DNA of 64,000 nt. It comes from Coix lacryma-jobi var. lacryma-jobi (taxonomy: Eukaryota; Streptophyta; Magnoliopsida; Poales; Poaceae). Numbering within the stretch: the stretch's first letter is position 1; the number at the start of each line of letters is the position of its first letter. Below are positions 1-9,840 of the stretch, in pieces. Made by a program: the position numbers and the translations under genes. The stretch covers positions 112,867,204 through 112,931,203 of the forward strand of contig CM019827.1 in NCBI GenBank assembly GCA_009763385.1, read 5' to 3'. A model generated the notes under the pieces. The model saw only the letters and a list, made by a program, of their open reading frames with translations, was not told the origin of the DNA and made no database searches.

Positions 1-1023
1 CGCCGGTGACGGCCACGCGGCGGCGACGCCCTGGGCACTGTAGGGGACGGGGCGGAGGTCAGCGCTTGCGCGTGCGGGTGCGGCATGATGACGCGGGCGC
101 AGGCGACAAGTCGGGGCGGGCGTGCGGCTGCCGGGCGCGTGTGGCGCAGGCGGCGCTGGCGCGCGGCCATGGCCGGGGCCCCCTTCTGCTCTGTGCCGGC
201 TAGAGGTAGGGGATGAACAGGGCTAGGTCTAGGGTTTGACTTTCTGTATTTCGCGAATTACTTCCAGAACTTGAACTGAGCAGCAAAAACTCAAAACACC
301 AAAGTTGTTCAGAAAAAAGAGATCTACAACTTTGTCAAAAAGAATATTTTCAAATTCCAAACAGTTTTTGAATTAAATACGAAATCAGAAAAGGGGACAT
401 TTTTAGGATTTGAATAATTTCAAAATTACTTTTGATTTTACATTGAAAGTTGGAAATCTGCAAATATGAAAGTTGTTCCTTTTATCAAAACCTACAACTT
501 TGCTAATATACCCTTTTTCTGAAACCCAATAGTTTTTAAATAAATTTTGAAAACTGAAAAGGGGACAAAAACTGGAATCTGAATGAATTTGGATTTACTT
601 CAAACTTTGTACAGAAACTTGAAAATTTGTAAATACCAAAGTTGTTTCTCTTGGCCAGATCTACAACTTTTCTTTTTGGACCAACCTCAAATTTTGAATA
701 ATTTTTGAATTACAAAAAGAGGGATAAAATCCAGGGTTTGGAAATCAGGGTTTTGCAAAGGGATTTGAAATCTGATTTTGATTTTTGAACTTTGGCCAAC
801 ACAACAAAACTTCAAGACATCCAACTGAACAAGAATTACACAAAGCTAGGCACAGAGGTGAAATTACCATTTTTGCCCTTATAGGAAGATTTGGGCTTTT
901 AGGGTTTTTGAAACGAGATTGCTACACAAGTACTAAGCAAACATAAATGCAAGGCAAGGATGATTAATGACTAATGATGATGACATGTCAGGTTAATTAC
1001 AGTTAAACACCAGAGGTGTTACA
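1..1023 (-). repeat. E1 3' LTR, partial
   Basis: This matches 9949-10971 almost base for base. In element orientation it begins TGTAACACCTCTGG next to the PPT, and it is cut by the window edge. It contains the AT-rich U3 with recurring ACAACTTT and AAAGTTGT words and part of the GC-rich segment. Confidence 0.95.
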
Positions 1024-1040
1024 GCCTTCCCCCCTAAAAG
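1024..1040 (-). other. E1 polypurine tract
   Basis: On the minus strand this reads CTTTTAGGGGGGAAGGC directly before the TG of the 3' LTR. This is the expected plus-strand primer position for reverse transcription. Confidence 0.85.
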
Positions 1041-1093
1041 AAATCTCGCCCCGAGATTCCACGTCTTAAGAAGGAAAAGGCAAAACCTTACAT

Positions 1094-1618
1094 CTACAGA
1101 GATTCGAGAAAGTCGGGATAGTTCTTTGCTAAGAAGTCTTCGGATTCCCAGGTGGCTTCTTCTTCAGAGTGCTGGTTCCACTGGATCTTGTACCATCTTG
1201 TGGTGGTTCTTCGGGTAACACGATCCTTGTGATCCAACACGTGAACTGGATACTCAGTGTATGACAGATCTGGTTCTAGCTCAACGCCTTCAACTTCAAC
1301 CACATGTTCAGGTACTCGGAGGCACTTCTTGAGTTGGGAGACATGAAACACATTATGAACTGCTGAAAGATGATCGGGCAAACTTAGCTTGTAAGCGACC
1401 TTGCCACAACGATCCAGAATTTCAAAGGGACCAATATAGCGAGGTGCTAACTTCCCTTTAACTCCAAAACGAGTGACTCCTTTGGTGGGTGAGACCTTCA
1501 GGTACACATAATCCCCGATCTCGAACTGCAGAGGTCGACGTCTCTTGTCAGCATAACTTTTCTGTCGAGACTGTGCAATCTTCATGTTCTCTTGTATATG
1601 CTTGACTTTCTCTTCCAT
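1094..1618 (-). CDS. E1 pol C-terminus: integrase tail and chromodomain
   Basis: The 174 codons are the end of the polyprotein and not a separate gene. The first half contains the integrase C-terminal GPY/F-type region (FEIGDYVYLKVSP, then RYIGPFEILDR). It ends in a chromodomain-like stretch with YPVHVLDHK, an aromatic-rich KIQW and EEATWE followed by FLAKNYPDFL. Chromodomains in chromoviral integrases are thought to tether integration to histone-marked chromatin. The frame differs from the upstream pol ORF: a small indel near 1620-1635 separates them, and the ATG at the start lies inside the homologous reading frame and is not a true start. Taken alone the domain looks intact. Confidence 0.88.
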   Translation of the reverse strand: MEEKVKHIQENMKIAQSRQKSYADKRRRPLQFEIGDYVYLKVSPTKGVTRFGVKGKLAPRYIGPFEILDRCGKVAYKLSLPDHLSAVHNVFHVSQLKKCLRVPEHVVEVEGVELEPDLSYTEYPVHVLDHKDRVTRRTTTRWYKIQWNQHSEEEATWESEDFLAKNYPDFLESL

Positions 1619-1626
1619 ATCTTTTA

Positions 1627-4122
1627 CTAGGCAACTCTAAAGAATTCCCTTTCTCCGGGTCCAGACCAATTGAGAGGTGTACGACAACGGCGGCCGTACA
1701 GTGCTTCAAAGGGTGCCATTTTGATGCTCTCTTGGTAACTGTTATTATATGAGAACTCTGCCAAGGGCAAACAGTCATCCCAAGTATCTGCAAAGGTGAG
1801 CACACATGCTCTCAACATATCCTCTAACACTTGGTTGACTCGCTCAGTTTGTCCATCTGTTTGCGGATGATATGCCGTACTATGCAAGAGCTTGGTTCCA
1901 AGTGAGGTATGGAACGCTTTCCAAAACTTTGCGACAAACTGGGTACCACGATCAGAGATAATGCTCTTGGGTATGCCATGGAGTTTCACTATGTGGTTCT
2001 TGTACAAAGTGGCATAAGTGGGGACGGTGTAACTGGTCTTCACTGGCAGGAAGTGAGCTTGCTTAGTGAGGCGATCCACGATCACCCATATGGAATCAAA
2101 ACCTCTTGATGTCTTGGGTAGACCATTGATAAAGTCCATACTGATATCGTCCCATTTCCAAGCAGGTACAGATAAAGGTTGCAATTCTCCTCCGGGCTTC
2201 ATGTGCACGGCTTTGACTTTCTGGCAGGTATCGCACTGAGCGACATACCGGGCGATCTCAATCTTCATCTTTGTCCACCAGAATTGCTGCTTCAAATCCT
2301 GGTACATTTTGTTGCTGCCGGGGTGGATGGACAATCTAGTCAAGTGTGCTTCATCAAGGATTAACTTTCTTAACTCAGGCACTTTAGGAACTACTAACCG
2401 ATTCTTAAACCATACTACTCCTGCATCATCAATCCTGAAACAATCAGCCTTTCCGGATTGGACCTTTTCAATGATGTGCTTGATTCCAGGGTTATCTTTC
2501 TGTGCAGCGATGATCTGCTCTCTGATAGGGGTTTCTATTCTGATATTATTCAGAGTTCCTTGTGGAATCATTTCAATATTTAACTTTTCCAGCTCATAAC
2601 ACAAAGAAGAATCATAGGGTTTCTTCATCAGACAGTTGCAATAAGACTTGCGACTGAGTGCATCGGCGACCACATTCGCCTTACCCGGATGGTAATGCAC
2701 TTCAAGATCATAGTCCTTAATTAACTCAAGCCATCTTCTCTGCCTCATATTCAGTTCCTCTTGAGTGAAGATATACTTCAGGCTTTTGTGATCAGTGTAC
2801 ACATTACAGGTACTGCCCAACAGATAATGACGCCAGATCTTCAAGGCATGCACTACTGCTGCTAACTCGAGATCATGAGTTGGGTAATTCTCTTCATGTC
2901 GCTTAAGCTGTCGGGAGGCATAAGCGATCACTCGACCTTCTTGCATCAAAACACAGCCCAAACCAGTACCAGATGCATCACAGTAGACATCAAAGGGCTT
3001 CTCGATGTTCGGCTGGGCTAACACTGGTGATGTGGTCAACAGTTTCTTCAACGTTTGAAAGGCTTGCTCACAAGCTGGTGACCAGACAAACTTCACAGAA
3101 TTCTTTACTAACTCGGTGATAGGCTTGGCGATTCTGGAGAAATCCGGAATGAATCGACGATAATATCCAGCCATTCCCATAAAACTGCGGACTTGATGAA
3201 CAGTGGTAGGTGGCTTCCAATCCAGAATGTCTGCCACTTTACCAGGGTCAACTGACACACCTTCAGCGGAAAGGACATGACCAAGAAACTGTATCTGATC
3301 TAACCAGAACTCACATTTACTGAACTTGGCATACAGCTGATGCTCTCTGAGACGGGATAGAACGATACGAAGATGTTCGGCATGATCTTCAGGGGTTTTT
3401 GAATAGACAAGGATGTCGTCAATGAACACGACCACGAATTTATCAAGCTCTGGCATGAACACAGAGTTCATGAGGTACATGAAATGAGCAGGGGCATTGG
3501 TCAAACCGAAGGACATGACCAAGTACTCATATAGGCCGTATCTGGTGGTGAAAGCTGTTTTAGGAATATCTTCAGGACGAATCTTTATTTGGTGGTAGCC
3601 AGATCTGAGATCGATCTTGGAGAATACTTTGGCTCCAGCTAACTGGTCAAAGAGAAGATCAATACGAGGCAAGGGATATTTATTTTTGATGGTGACCTCA
3701 TTGAGTGGGCGATAATCAATGCACATTCTGAGAGTCTTGTCTTTCTTCTTTACAAAGATTGCAGGACAGCCCCAAGGAGACGAGCTTGGGCGAATGAAAC
3801 CCTTGTCCAACAAATCTTGTAATTGGATTTTTAGTTCTGCCAACTCTCTGGGAGGCATTCGATAAGCTCTGCGGGATATAGGAGCAGTCCCGGGCTTTAG
3901 CTCTATGGCAAACTCAACGTCACGGTCAGGAGGCAGACCAGGCAAATCCTCAGGAAAAACATCAGGGAATTCACAAACCACGGGGATGTCCCGGGTTTCC
4001 AGAACATAGGCGGTATTTATTTGAGTGGCTGCTGGTTTTTGAGGCATTGGAAGTTGGAGAAGGAGTTTGGCGGTACTGTTAGGAATATCAACTCTCACAA
4101 CTCTATTCAAGATGTCGATCAT
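1627..4122 (-). pseudogene. E1 pol: reverse transcriptase, RNase H, integrase
   Basis: This 831-codon open stretch copies the element RNA and inserts the product. RT carries the conserved SSSPWGCPAIFVKKKD and MCIDYRPLN blocks and a FIDD catalytic box (VFIDDILVYS). RNase H follows with YCDAS and TDHKSL. Integrase has an HHCC-type zinc region (IHPGSNKMY, then CDTCQKVK) and a DDE core (DFINGLPK, ISDRGTQF, HPQTDGQTERVN). The ATG lies inside the protease-RT linker and is not a natural start: upstream, the same frame continues to gag but is blocked by two TAG codons between 4123 and 4170. The 3' end stops at a frameshift before the chromodomain. Enzymatic motifs appear preserved, consistent with a recent break. 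Confidence 0.93.
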
Positions 4123-4170
4123 GGCTTTATACTAACACATCCAATTCATGCCTAGGATGACATCTATCTC

Positions 4171-5532
4171 CTAATCATGAAGCACTATCATGGTGGTGGG
4201 AAATACATGTTCCCCCAACCTTACTGGTATACTGCGAACCACTTCCTTAGTACTTATACGCCCTCCAGGCGAAAATATGCAGAAACTTTCTTTTAAATCC
4301 TTAATAGATATTTCATGCTTGATGACAAAAGTACGACTGATGAAGGAATGCGATGCACCAGAATCAAACAACACAACTGCAGGGTGATTGGCAACAAGAA
4401 ACCTACCGATCATGACGGGCTCCCCTTTTGGTATATCGCTGACCGCGGTGTAGTAGACTTGCCCGTGCTTCTTGACAATCCTGCCTTTCTGAGCATGCTG
4501 CTGCTGAGATCCTCCAGGATTCTTCTGAGCATTCTGAGCATACCTCTTGGGCTTTGGGCACTCACGAGACCAGTGACCAAGCTGGCCGCAGTTGTAGCAG
4601 GGATGGTTGTAGGCTGTTTGTGGAGTGGTGATACGAACACCTGGGGCGTTCGGCTGTGTGGCACTCTGCTGGTTGGCATTATGGGTGGTGGCCGCGGTAC
4701 GGACGACCACTTGCTGGTTGGGGTAAGGTAGACGATTGTGGTGGTGGCTGGGGTGATAGATGATTCTCTGGCGTTTGTGACCGCCAGAGAAGCTGCTTGA
4801 CCCTGCTTTCTTCTTCTTCTTCTCTTCCTGGTACTGGCGATTGCTTTCTTCAAAAGCAACAGCCCGGTCAACAACATCGTGATAAGACCCAGTCAGGTTA
4901 TTGGACAAGCTCCTGCAGATCTTTGGGTGCAGTCCTCTGAGGAAGCAATCCCTCTTCTTCTCATCTGTGTTGACATACTCTGAGGCATACTGGCTGAGAT
5001 GATTGAATTGACCCACATACTGCATGACTGTGGAGTCTTTCTGTTGGAGAGCCAGGAACTGATCAAGCTTCATTTTCATTAATCCGGAAGGGATGTGATG
5101 AGCACGGAAAGCAGTGCGGAACTCTTCCCAGGTCAACCGATGACCTTCTGGCTGGGCAGCCAACAGGTTGGCGTACCAAGCACTTGCCGGACCACGAAGC
5201 TGCTGGGAAGCGAACCGGGGCTTCTGGATGTCGGTACAGTTGATAAGACCAAACTTCTGCTCCATGGTGCAGAGCCAATCATCAGCTTCGAGGGGTTCAT
5301 CGGCCTTAGTGAAGACCGGTGGACGAGTTTCGGTGAATTCCACATAGGTGGTCTCTTGGTTGATGTTGTGGCGACCACGGTGAAAGTTCTGCTGTCCTTG
5401 GTTTTGAGCCATTAGGTTGGCAGCGGCGGCCAAGGCTGCAATGGCATCTGCTAGGGTGGCTGGGACAGGTGGAGGGTTTGGGAGGTTGGCATCATCAGAA
5501 CCTCCAGCTCCAGTGCGAGTGTTCACAGGCAT
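4171..5532 (-). CDS. E1 gag and aspartic protease
   Basis: This 453-codon ORF starts with a good ATG context and encodes the capsid-nucleocapsid protein. The N-terminus is Ala/Pro-rich. A retrotransposon gag domain follows (DWLCTMEQKF, then FRAHHIPSGLMKMKLDQF). A basic linker then leads to one CCHC zinc knuckle, CYNCGQLGHWSREC, near residue 317. The C-terminus holds the aspartic protease active site, LFDSGASHSFIS. The ORF stops at a TAG soon after the protease core. In relatives gag and pol are one reading frame, so this stop and a second TAG about 30 bases further on probably separate the polyprotein secondarily. The upstream neighbour is the H3-tail-like ORF, 234 bp away. Confidence 0.92.
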   Translation of the reverse strand: MPVNTRTGAGGSDDANLPNPPPVPATLADAIAALAAAANLMAQNQGQQNFHRGRHNINQETTYVEFTETRPPVFTKADEPLEADDWLCTMEQKFGLINCTDIQKPRFASQQLRGPASAWYANLLAAQPEGHRLTWEEFRTAFRAHHIPSGLMKMKLDQFLALQQKDSTVMQYVGQFNHLSQYASEYVNTDEKKRDCFLRGLHPKICRSLSNNLTGSYHDVVDRAVAFEESNRQYQEEKKKKKAGSSSFSGGHKRQRIIYHPSHHHNRLPYPNQQVVVRTAATTHNANQQSATQPNAPGVRITTPQTAYNHPCYNCGQLGHWSRECPKPKRYAQNAQKNPGGSQQQHAQKGRIVKKHGQVYYTAVSDIPKGEPVMIGRFLVANHPAVVLFDSGASHSFISRTFVIKHEISIKDLKESFCIFSPGGRISTKEVVRSIPVRLGEHVFPTTMIVLHD

Positions 5533-5766
5533 CTGTTAAGCAACTTGGAACTTAGCATTCATAGATAGGGTTCTAAAACAACAGACTGATAGCTTCTTCT
5601 GATACAAAAGACTGATGACTTGATAAGGTGACTGACAGATGATACAGACCGATAAAGGGAAAAGATGCGAAAAGAAAGATACATGCCAGACTTGGCAACA
5701 GACAGACTAACGCCCCCAAACCTAGACTAAGGTTTTAGGTAAGCCGATGGTACAGACACTACGAGT

Positions 5767-6372
5767 CTAGTCGTCGTCGATGATGGTCATGTCTTCGTCG
5801 TCGTCTTCTTCGAGGATGAGCTCAGGCTCCTCCTCCTCGTCCTCGTCTTCAGCGTGGACGTCCTCAGCAGGTTCAATTTCTTCGTCCACGTCTGGCTCTT
5901 GTTCCACATCGGGTTCTTCCACTACTCCGTCCTCAGGGTCTTCCATAACCGGGGGTACCAAGGGGTGGAGTTGATCATACAGCTGATGCACTTCCTCATG
6001 AAGCATATCATTGAACTGTTCAATCTGAGCTGTGTACTGCTGCAGTCCGTGGAGCTGGGCTCTGGTAACGTCCTCGCGGGTCCAAGCATCATTGCGCTGC
6101 TCGATAGCGCGAACCGTATTCCGATTGGCCTGCTCCAGGGAAGCTCGTGCCTCATAAAACTCCAGGCGTGAGTGGTAGAAGTCATGCTCCAAGTTCTTCA
6201 GCTCAGCCTTCAGATCCTTGATTTCCTCCTTCAGGTTCTTACGGGTGCGGCGGGGAAAGCGACGACCGTTGGAAGATTCTCCAGTCTCCTCCCCAGCGCG
6301 TGGTGCCAGCTGGTGGCGTGGCACACCATGCGGTCCAGTCGACTTGCGGGCAGTCAGCTTGATGCGAGCCAT
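5767..6372 (-). CDS. E1 accessory ORF with histone H3 tail-like N-terminus, coiled coil and acidic tail
   Basis: This intact 201-codon ORF lies between the PBS and gag on the element sense strand. Residues 1-13, MARIKLTARKSTG, match the histone H3 start MARTKQTARKSTG at 11 of 13 positions, and PRHQLA corresponds to H3 PRKQLA after a one-residue insertion. The equivalents of H3 K4, R8, K9, S10 and T11 are kept. A basic stretch to about residue 45 follows, then a Leu/Glu/Lys-rich predicted coiled coil (about 46-130), then a long Asp/Glu tail (about 140-201), as in histone chaperones. No other histone fold is present, so this is not a histone gene fragment. Function is unknown. I infer chromatin reader or writer mimicry because the same element's integrase carries a chromodomain. 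Confidence 0.85.
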   Translation of the reverse strand: MARIKLTARKSTGPHGVPRHQLAPRAGEETGESSNGRRFPRRTRKNLKEEIKDLKAELKNLEHDFYHSRLEFYEARASLEQANRNTVRAIEQRNDAWTREDVTRAQLHGLQQYTAQIEQFNDMLHEEVHQLYDQLHPLVPPVMEDPEDGVVEEPDVEQEPDVDEEIEPAEDVHAEDEDEEEEPELILEEDDDEDMTIIDDD

Positions 6373-6687
6373 GTCTGGATAAGAGAAGATGGATGAGAAA
6401 GGCTAGCAAGAACAGGTAAAGGCATACTACCCCAACGAACTTAGAGAGGAAGTTAACTTTAGTGATTATGACATGATGCATGAATCGTTCCTACGGAACA
6501 AAGCAATGCAATAAATAAATAAAGTACATAGGGCTTAAAACATGTTGTTCCACTAGCTAGTGTTGCCATATGAGAGACAAGATGAGAGAAGCAATTTGGA
6601 CTCAAAATAGTCAAGTTTAGTTTGTTTGGACTCAAAAGGTCTTTTGAAGTTTTCGCAAAAACGAACACTGCAACGTTAAAGTGAGAT

Positions 6688-6699
6688 GCTCCGATACCA
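6688..6699 (-). other. E1 primer binding site (initiator tRNA-Met type)
   Basis: On the minus strand TGGTATCGGAGC follows the LTR end after a GAG spacer. It differs at one base from the common plant initiator tRNA-Met complement TGGTATCAGAGC. It fixes the 5' LTR inner boundary at 6703. Confidence 0.88.
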
Positions 6700-7043
6700 C
6701 TCTGTGACGGAACGACCCTAATCCCATGGCCCACGTGTCCCTGTCAACCTCTGACAGCCGAACCCATGTTCCATGTGATTAAGACCTGTTCGCCACCGGG
6801 CTACATCAGTGCCCAATGTCCGCAGGATCATCTCACAATTCGGTTACAGCATTGCATACTTTTACAAATAACATCGGAATAAAGAGCGGAAGACTTAAAT
6901 AACATTAGTTTTACAAGGCAGGGTTCCAAATAGAATTTAAGGTGCAGTTATTACAAACCAAGTTCTGATAATAGAAATAGACATAGACAACATAGTGGAG
7001 AACAGCAAAGATACTTATAATCACCCAGCACGAGGGTGTACAG

Positions 7044-8299
7044 CTATTCTTCGGCCTCATCGGCCTCTTCCTGGACGATGGTCACGCAGCAGGGTGCAAG
7101 ACACATCGGGGACTCTGTCATACCTGCAGCATGGGTAACAAACCCTGAGTACTAGGGTACTCAACAAGACTTACCCGACTAAAGAAAAAAGGGAGAAGAC
7201 TCAGGAATGAGAGGCTTAGGGTAGTCAAGGTAAGGCTTAAGCAAGATCAAGTATTTTGCAGAAAAGTATTTTTGTAAACCTTATTTTACTTTGGAAAGAT
7301 TTAGTATTCCTCAATTCTTCATCGTTCATGATTCATTTTACATTTCAAAACATTCCTAGTTGAGAACCACTCTCCGCTGACAGTCAGTGGACCAAGTCTC
7401 CATAACCGAGGAGCAACGTTAATCCGGATAAATAATACTCAGCTGAGGATCCCTATCCACACTGCATATGTAGCACCCAAGCTTGCATATGCCAACTCGT
7501 CTACCACGATTCCTCCAAGATTGGACCGGTCCTACGCCACCCGGAAGTACAGTACACCACTCCTTTCCAGGTACGACGACCACGTGGGTACATGCTACTT
7601 CCGCCATCTCTCCACTCCCAGTGCGCGGTTGTCGGTCCCAATCAAGGATTTCTCGGAGCCAGAGCTTTCCGAAGTATGTGAATAGTTACAAGTCTTGACC
7701 AGCAGGCCCCCATACGGATGGTCCCTAATTTTTCCAGCCAGAACTATACCTTGGTTATATCTCACCCAAGCGTAATAGTCCCGTCAGTTTTTCAATCCTG
7801 TCCCGGTCGGTGCCAACTGTTGAGTCCCGGACTACAACATGACGGCACCGTACGCTCGGACAACCTCTCCTCGCTATTGACTAGGTACGGATCAGATACC
7901 TAGCCAACAGCCGGGGAGTAAGACCAAAATCCCACAAACATTCCTTAAGTGATCACACTTTTGAAATTGACATTTTATTGCAAAGTCTAATTCAATAAGC
8001 ATTGCTAAGCATTTTTAAAATACTTTTGAAAAGCAGGTATCAGGTGTATCAGTGGTCAAGGTGGATAGTGCATCAATTAGGATAGCACACAACTCCTATA
8101 AACCTAATGCAATAATTTAACTCAAAAGCATTTAAGGAAATCATTTTATAAATTCAAGGAAAGGGTTAAATGCACCGGGGCTTGCCTTGAAGAGCAAAGA
8201 GGGCAGGCTCGAAGGCGGCGGAGCAGTTGTCGGAACTCGGGGTAGCCTCGGGGACAGGTTCGTCGGCGGCTGCCTCCATCTTGACTCCTTCTTCGGTGA
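7044..8299 (-). CDS. putative two-exon small protein inside the E1 LTR
   Basis: This is a candidate gene only. Exon 1 (8186-8299) follows an AG acceptor and has an ATG at 8279 opening MEAAADEPVPEATPS, ending ALFALQ plus one base. The donor would be GC (G|GCAAG), a rare but recognised type. Exon 2 (7044-7123) follows a CTGCAG acceptor and joins in phase to a Cys-containing, acidic end (CCVTIVQEEADEAEE, then a stop). The product would be about 57 residues, negatively charged, and unrecognised. Upstream exons may exist. It lies downstream of the LTR TATA box, so the element promoter could transcribe it. Without transcript data the exon join remains an inference from phase and splice dinucleotides. 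Confidence 0.3.
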
Positions 8300-8929
8300 C
8301 TATACGAATGCAATGATGCATGCACATGAGTATGCTAGCATGAACAATGCAAAACAGGGCATACAACATGAACCCTAATCACTTTTTCTATTTTCCTTAA
8401 TTATTTAAAAAGGTCATTTTATGAAGTTGCTCCAAAAATTACCAAATTAATCACATAAGTTCATTATGGTGTAGATAGATGGCAAAACAAATTTCATAAT
8501 TTTTGGAGGTCATTAAGGTGCTCAAATAAAATCAGACATTAATTAACAGAAGGCACTATTTAACAATTAAAAATAAATGCTCAAAAATCAACTTGTTCCA
8601 AAAGACTTCAAAATTTCACCAGAGACTAAACATGGCATAGGAAGCTCACAAAAATTTATCTCATGATTTTTGGAGTTATAAATAATTTTCTAAAAATCCG
8701 AAACTATCCATTTATTAATTAAAAGAGGGATTTTACATTTTCGAATTCTTGCACAAAAGTTAAGTTTTATATTTTTATAAAATACTACACAGTGCATGGA
8801 GCATACCATAATTTTATCAAGATTTAAGGAACAACAGATTAATTCACACAAAAAAAGAGAAAACAGAACACTATTCACACTCTTTCAAAGAGGAAAAAGA
8901 AAAGAGCGCTGTGCTCCCTCCTCGCAGGG

Positions 8930-9370
8930 GCTCGGGCAAATCGCTGCGAGGCGGACAGCAGGGCTCGGGCGAGGCGGAAACACTCGGCCGTCCGAGACCT
9001 GGCTGGTAGGCTCGGTCGAGACGGAAACAAGCGTTTCGTTCGAGGCCTGGCCGGAAGGCTCGGGCGAAACGGAAAGCAAGCGTCCGTCCGAGGCCTGACT
9101 GGGAGGCTCAGGCGAGACGGAAAGCAAGCGTCCGTCCGAGGCCTGACTGGGAGGCTCGGGCGAGACGGAAAGTATGTGTTCGCCGAGGCCTGGCTCGAGA
9201 GAAGCTGAGGGTGCGTGAGTCCGCTCGAGGCCTGGCTCGAGCGAAGTGGTGAGGGTCTGTGTGTCCGCTCGAGGCTAGGCTCGGGCAAAACGGAAAACTT
9301 GTGCTCGAGGCCTGGCTCGAGCTAGACAGTGAACGTGCATCCGCTCGAGGCCTGGCTCGAGCTTTACGCC
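8930..9370 (-). repeat. GC-rich tandem array in E1 R-U5
   Basis: About eight imperfect units of roughly 45-50 bp share the words GAGGCCTGGCTCGAG, GGCTCGGGCGAGACGG and AAGCGTCCGTCCGAG. It lies about 450 bp downstream of the LTR TATA box and so would be transcribed into the leader. Confidence 0.75.
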
Positions 9371-9832
9371 GTGAAAGCAGAGACCAGGGGCTTCGAGTGC
9401 TTACCACGGTCGGAGGCAGGGCTCGGCGGAACAAGGGTCGAAGGAGGAAGCTCGACGTTGGCGGTGCTTCGGCGGAGCTCTTTCGGCGGCAGCGGCGCTC
9501 CGGCGACCCTGCGCAACACACGAGACCGCAAGGGCCTGGTTAGAGTCGCGCGGAGCCAAGGAAGCTGACACAGGGGTCAGGGGAAGATGATCGTGGCCGG
9601 AGAGGAAGTATTTGACGAACCCGAGTTCACCGGTGTTTCGTCGGAGTTTGGGAAGATGGGGTTACGCCAGGCGATTGGAGGCGGGGGAGGTGAAATTGAG
9701 GGGTGGGAAAGCTTCACGAGCTCAAGGCGGAGCTTTCGGGCTAGGTGGTTGAGCGGCGGGAGCTTCGGAGTGGTCTGGCCATGGCGGCGGGGTCGAGTGA
9801 GAAGCTCGGACTCCGGCGGTCCCTTTTATAGG

Positions 9833-9840
9833 CACGGTCG
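9833..9840 (-). promoter_or_regulatory. E1 LTR TATA box
   Basis: Minus-strand TATAAAAG lies in a GC-rich setting about 1.1 kb from the LTR start. It predicts transcription starting near 9800-9810. Confidence 0.6.

Noticed and set aside
5767..6372. A captured histone H3 gene
   Set aside because: Only the tail is similar; the histone fold is replaced by a coiled coil and an acidic tail.
8875..9521. Several ORFs over 90 codons on both strands in GC-rich repeats
   Set aside because: Low-complexity Arg/Ser/Pro translations of the tandem array in the E1 LTR; no conserved domain and all frames open because of composition.
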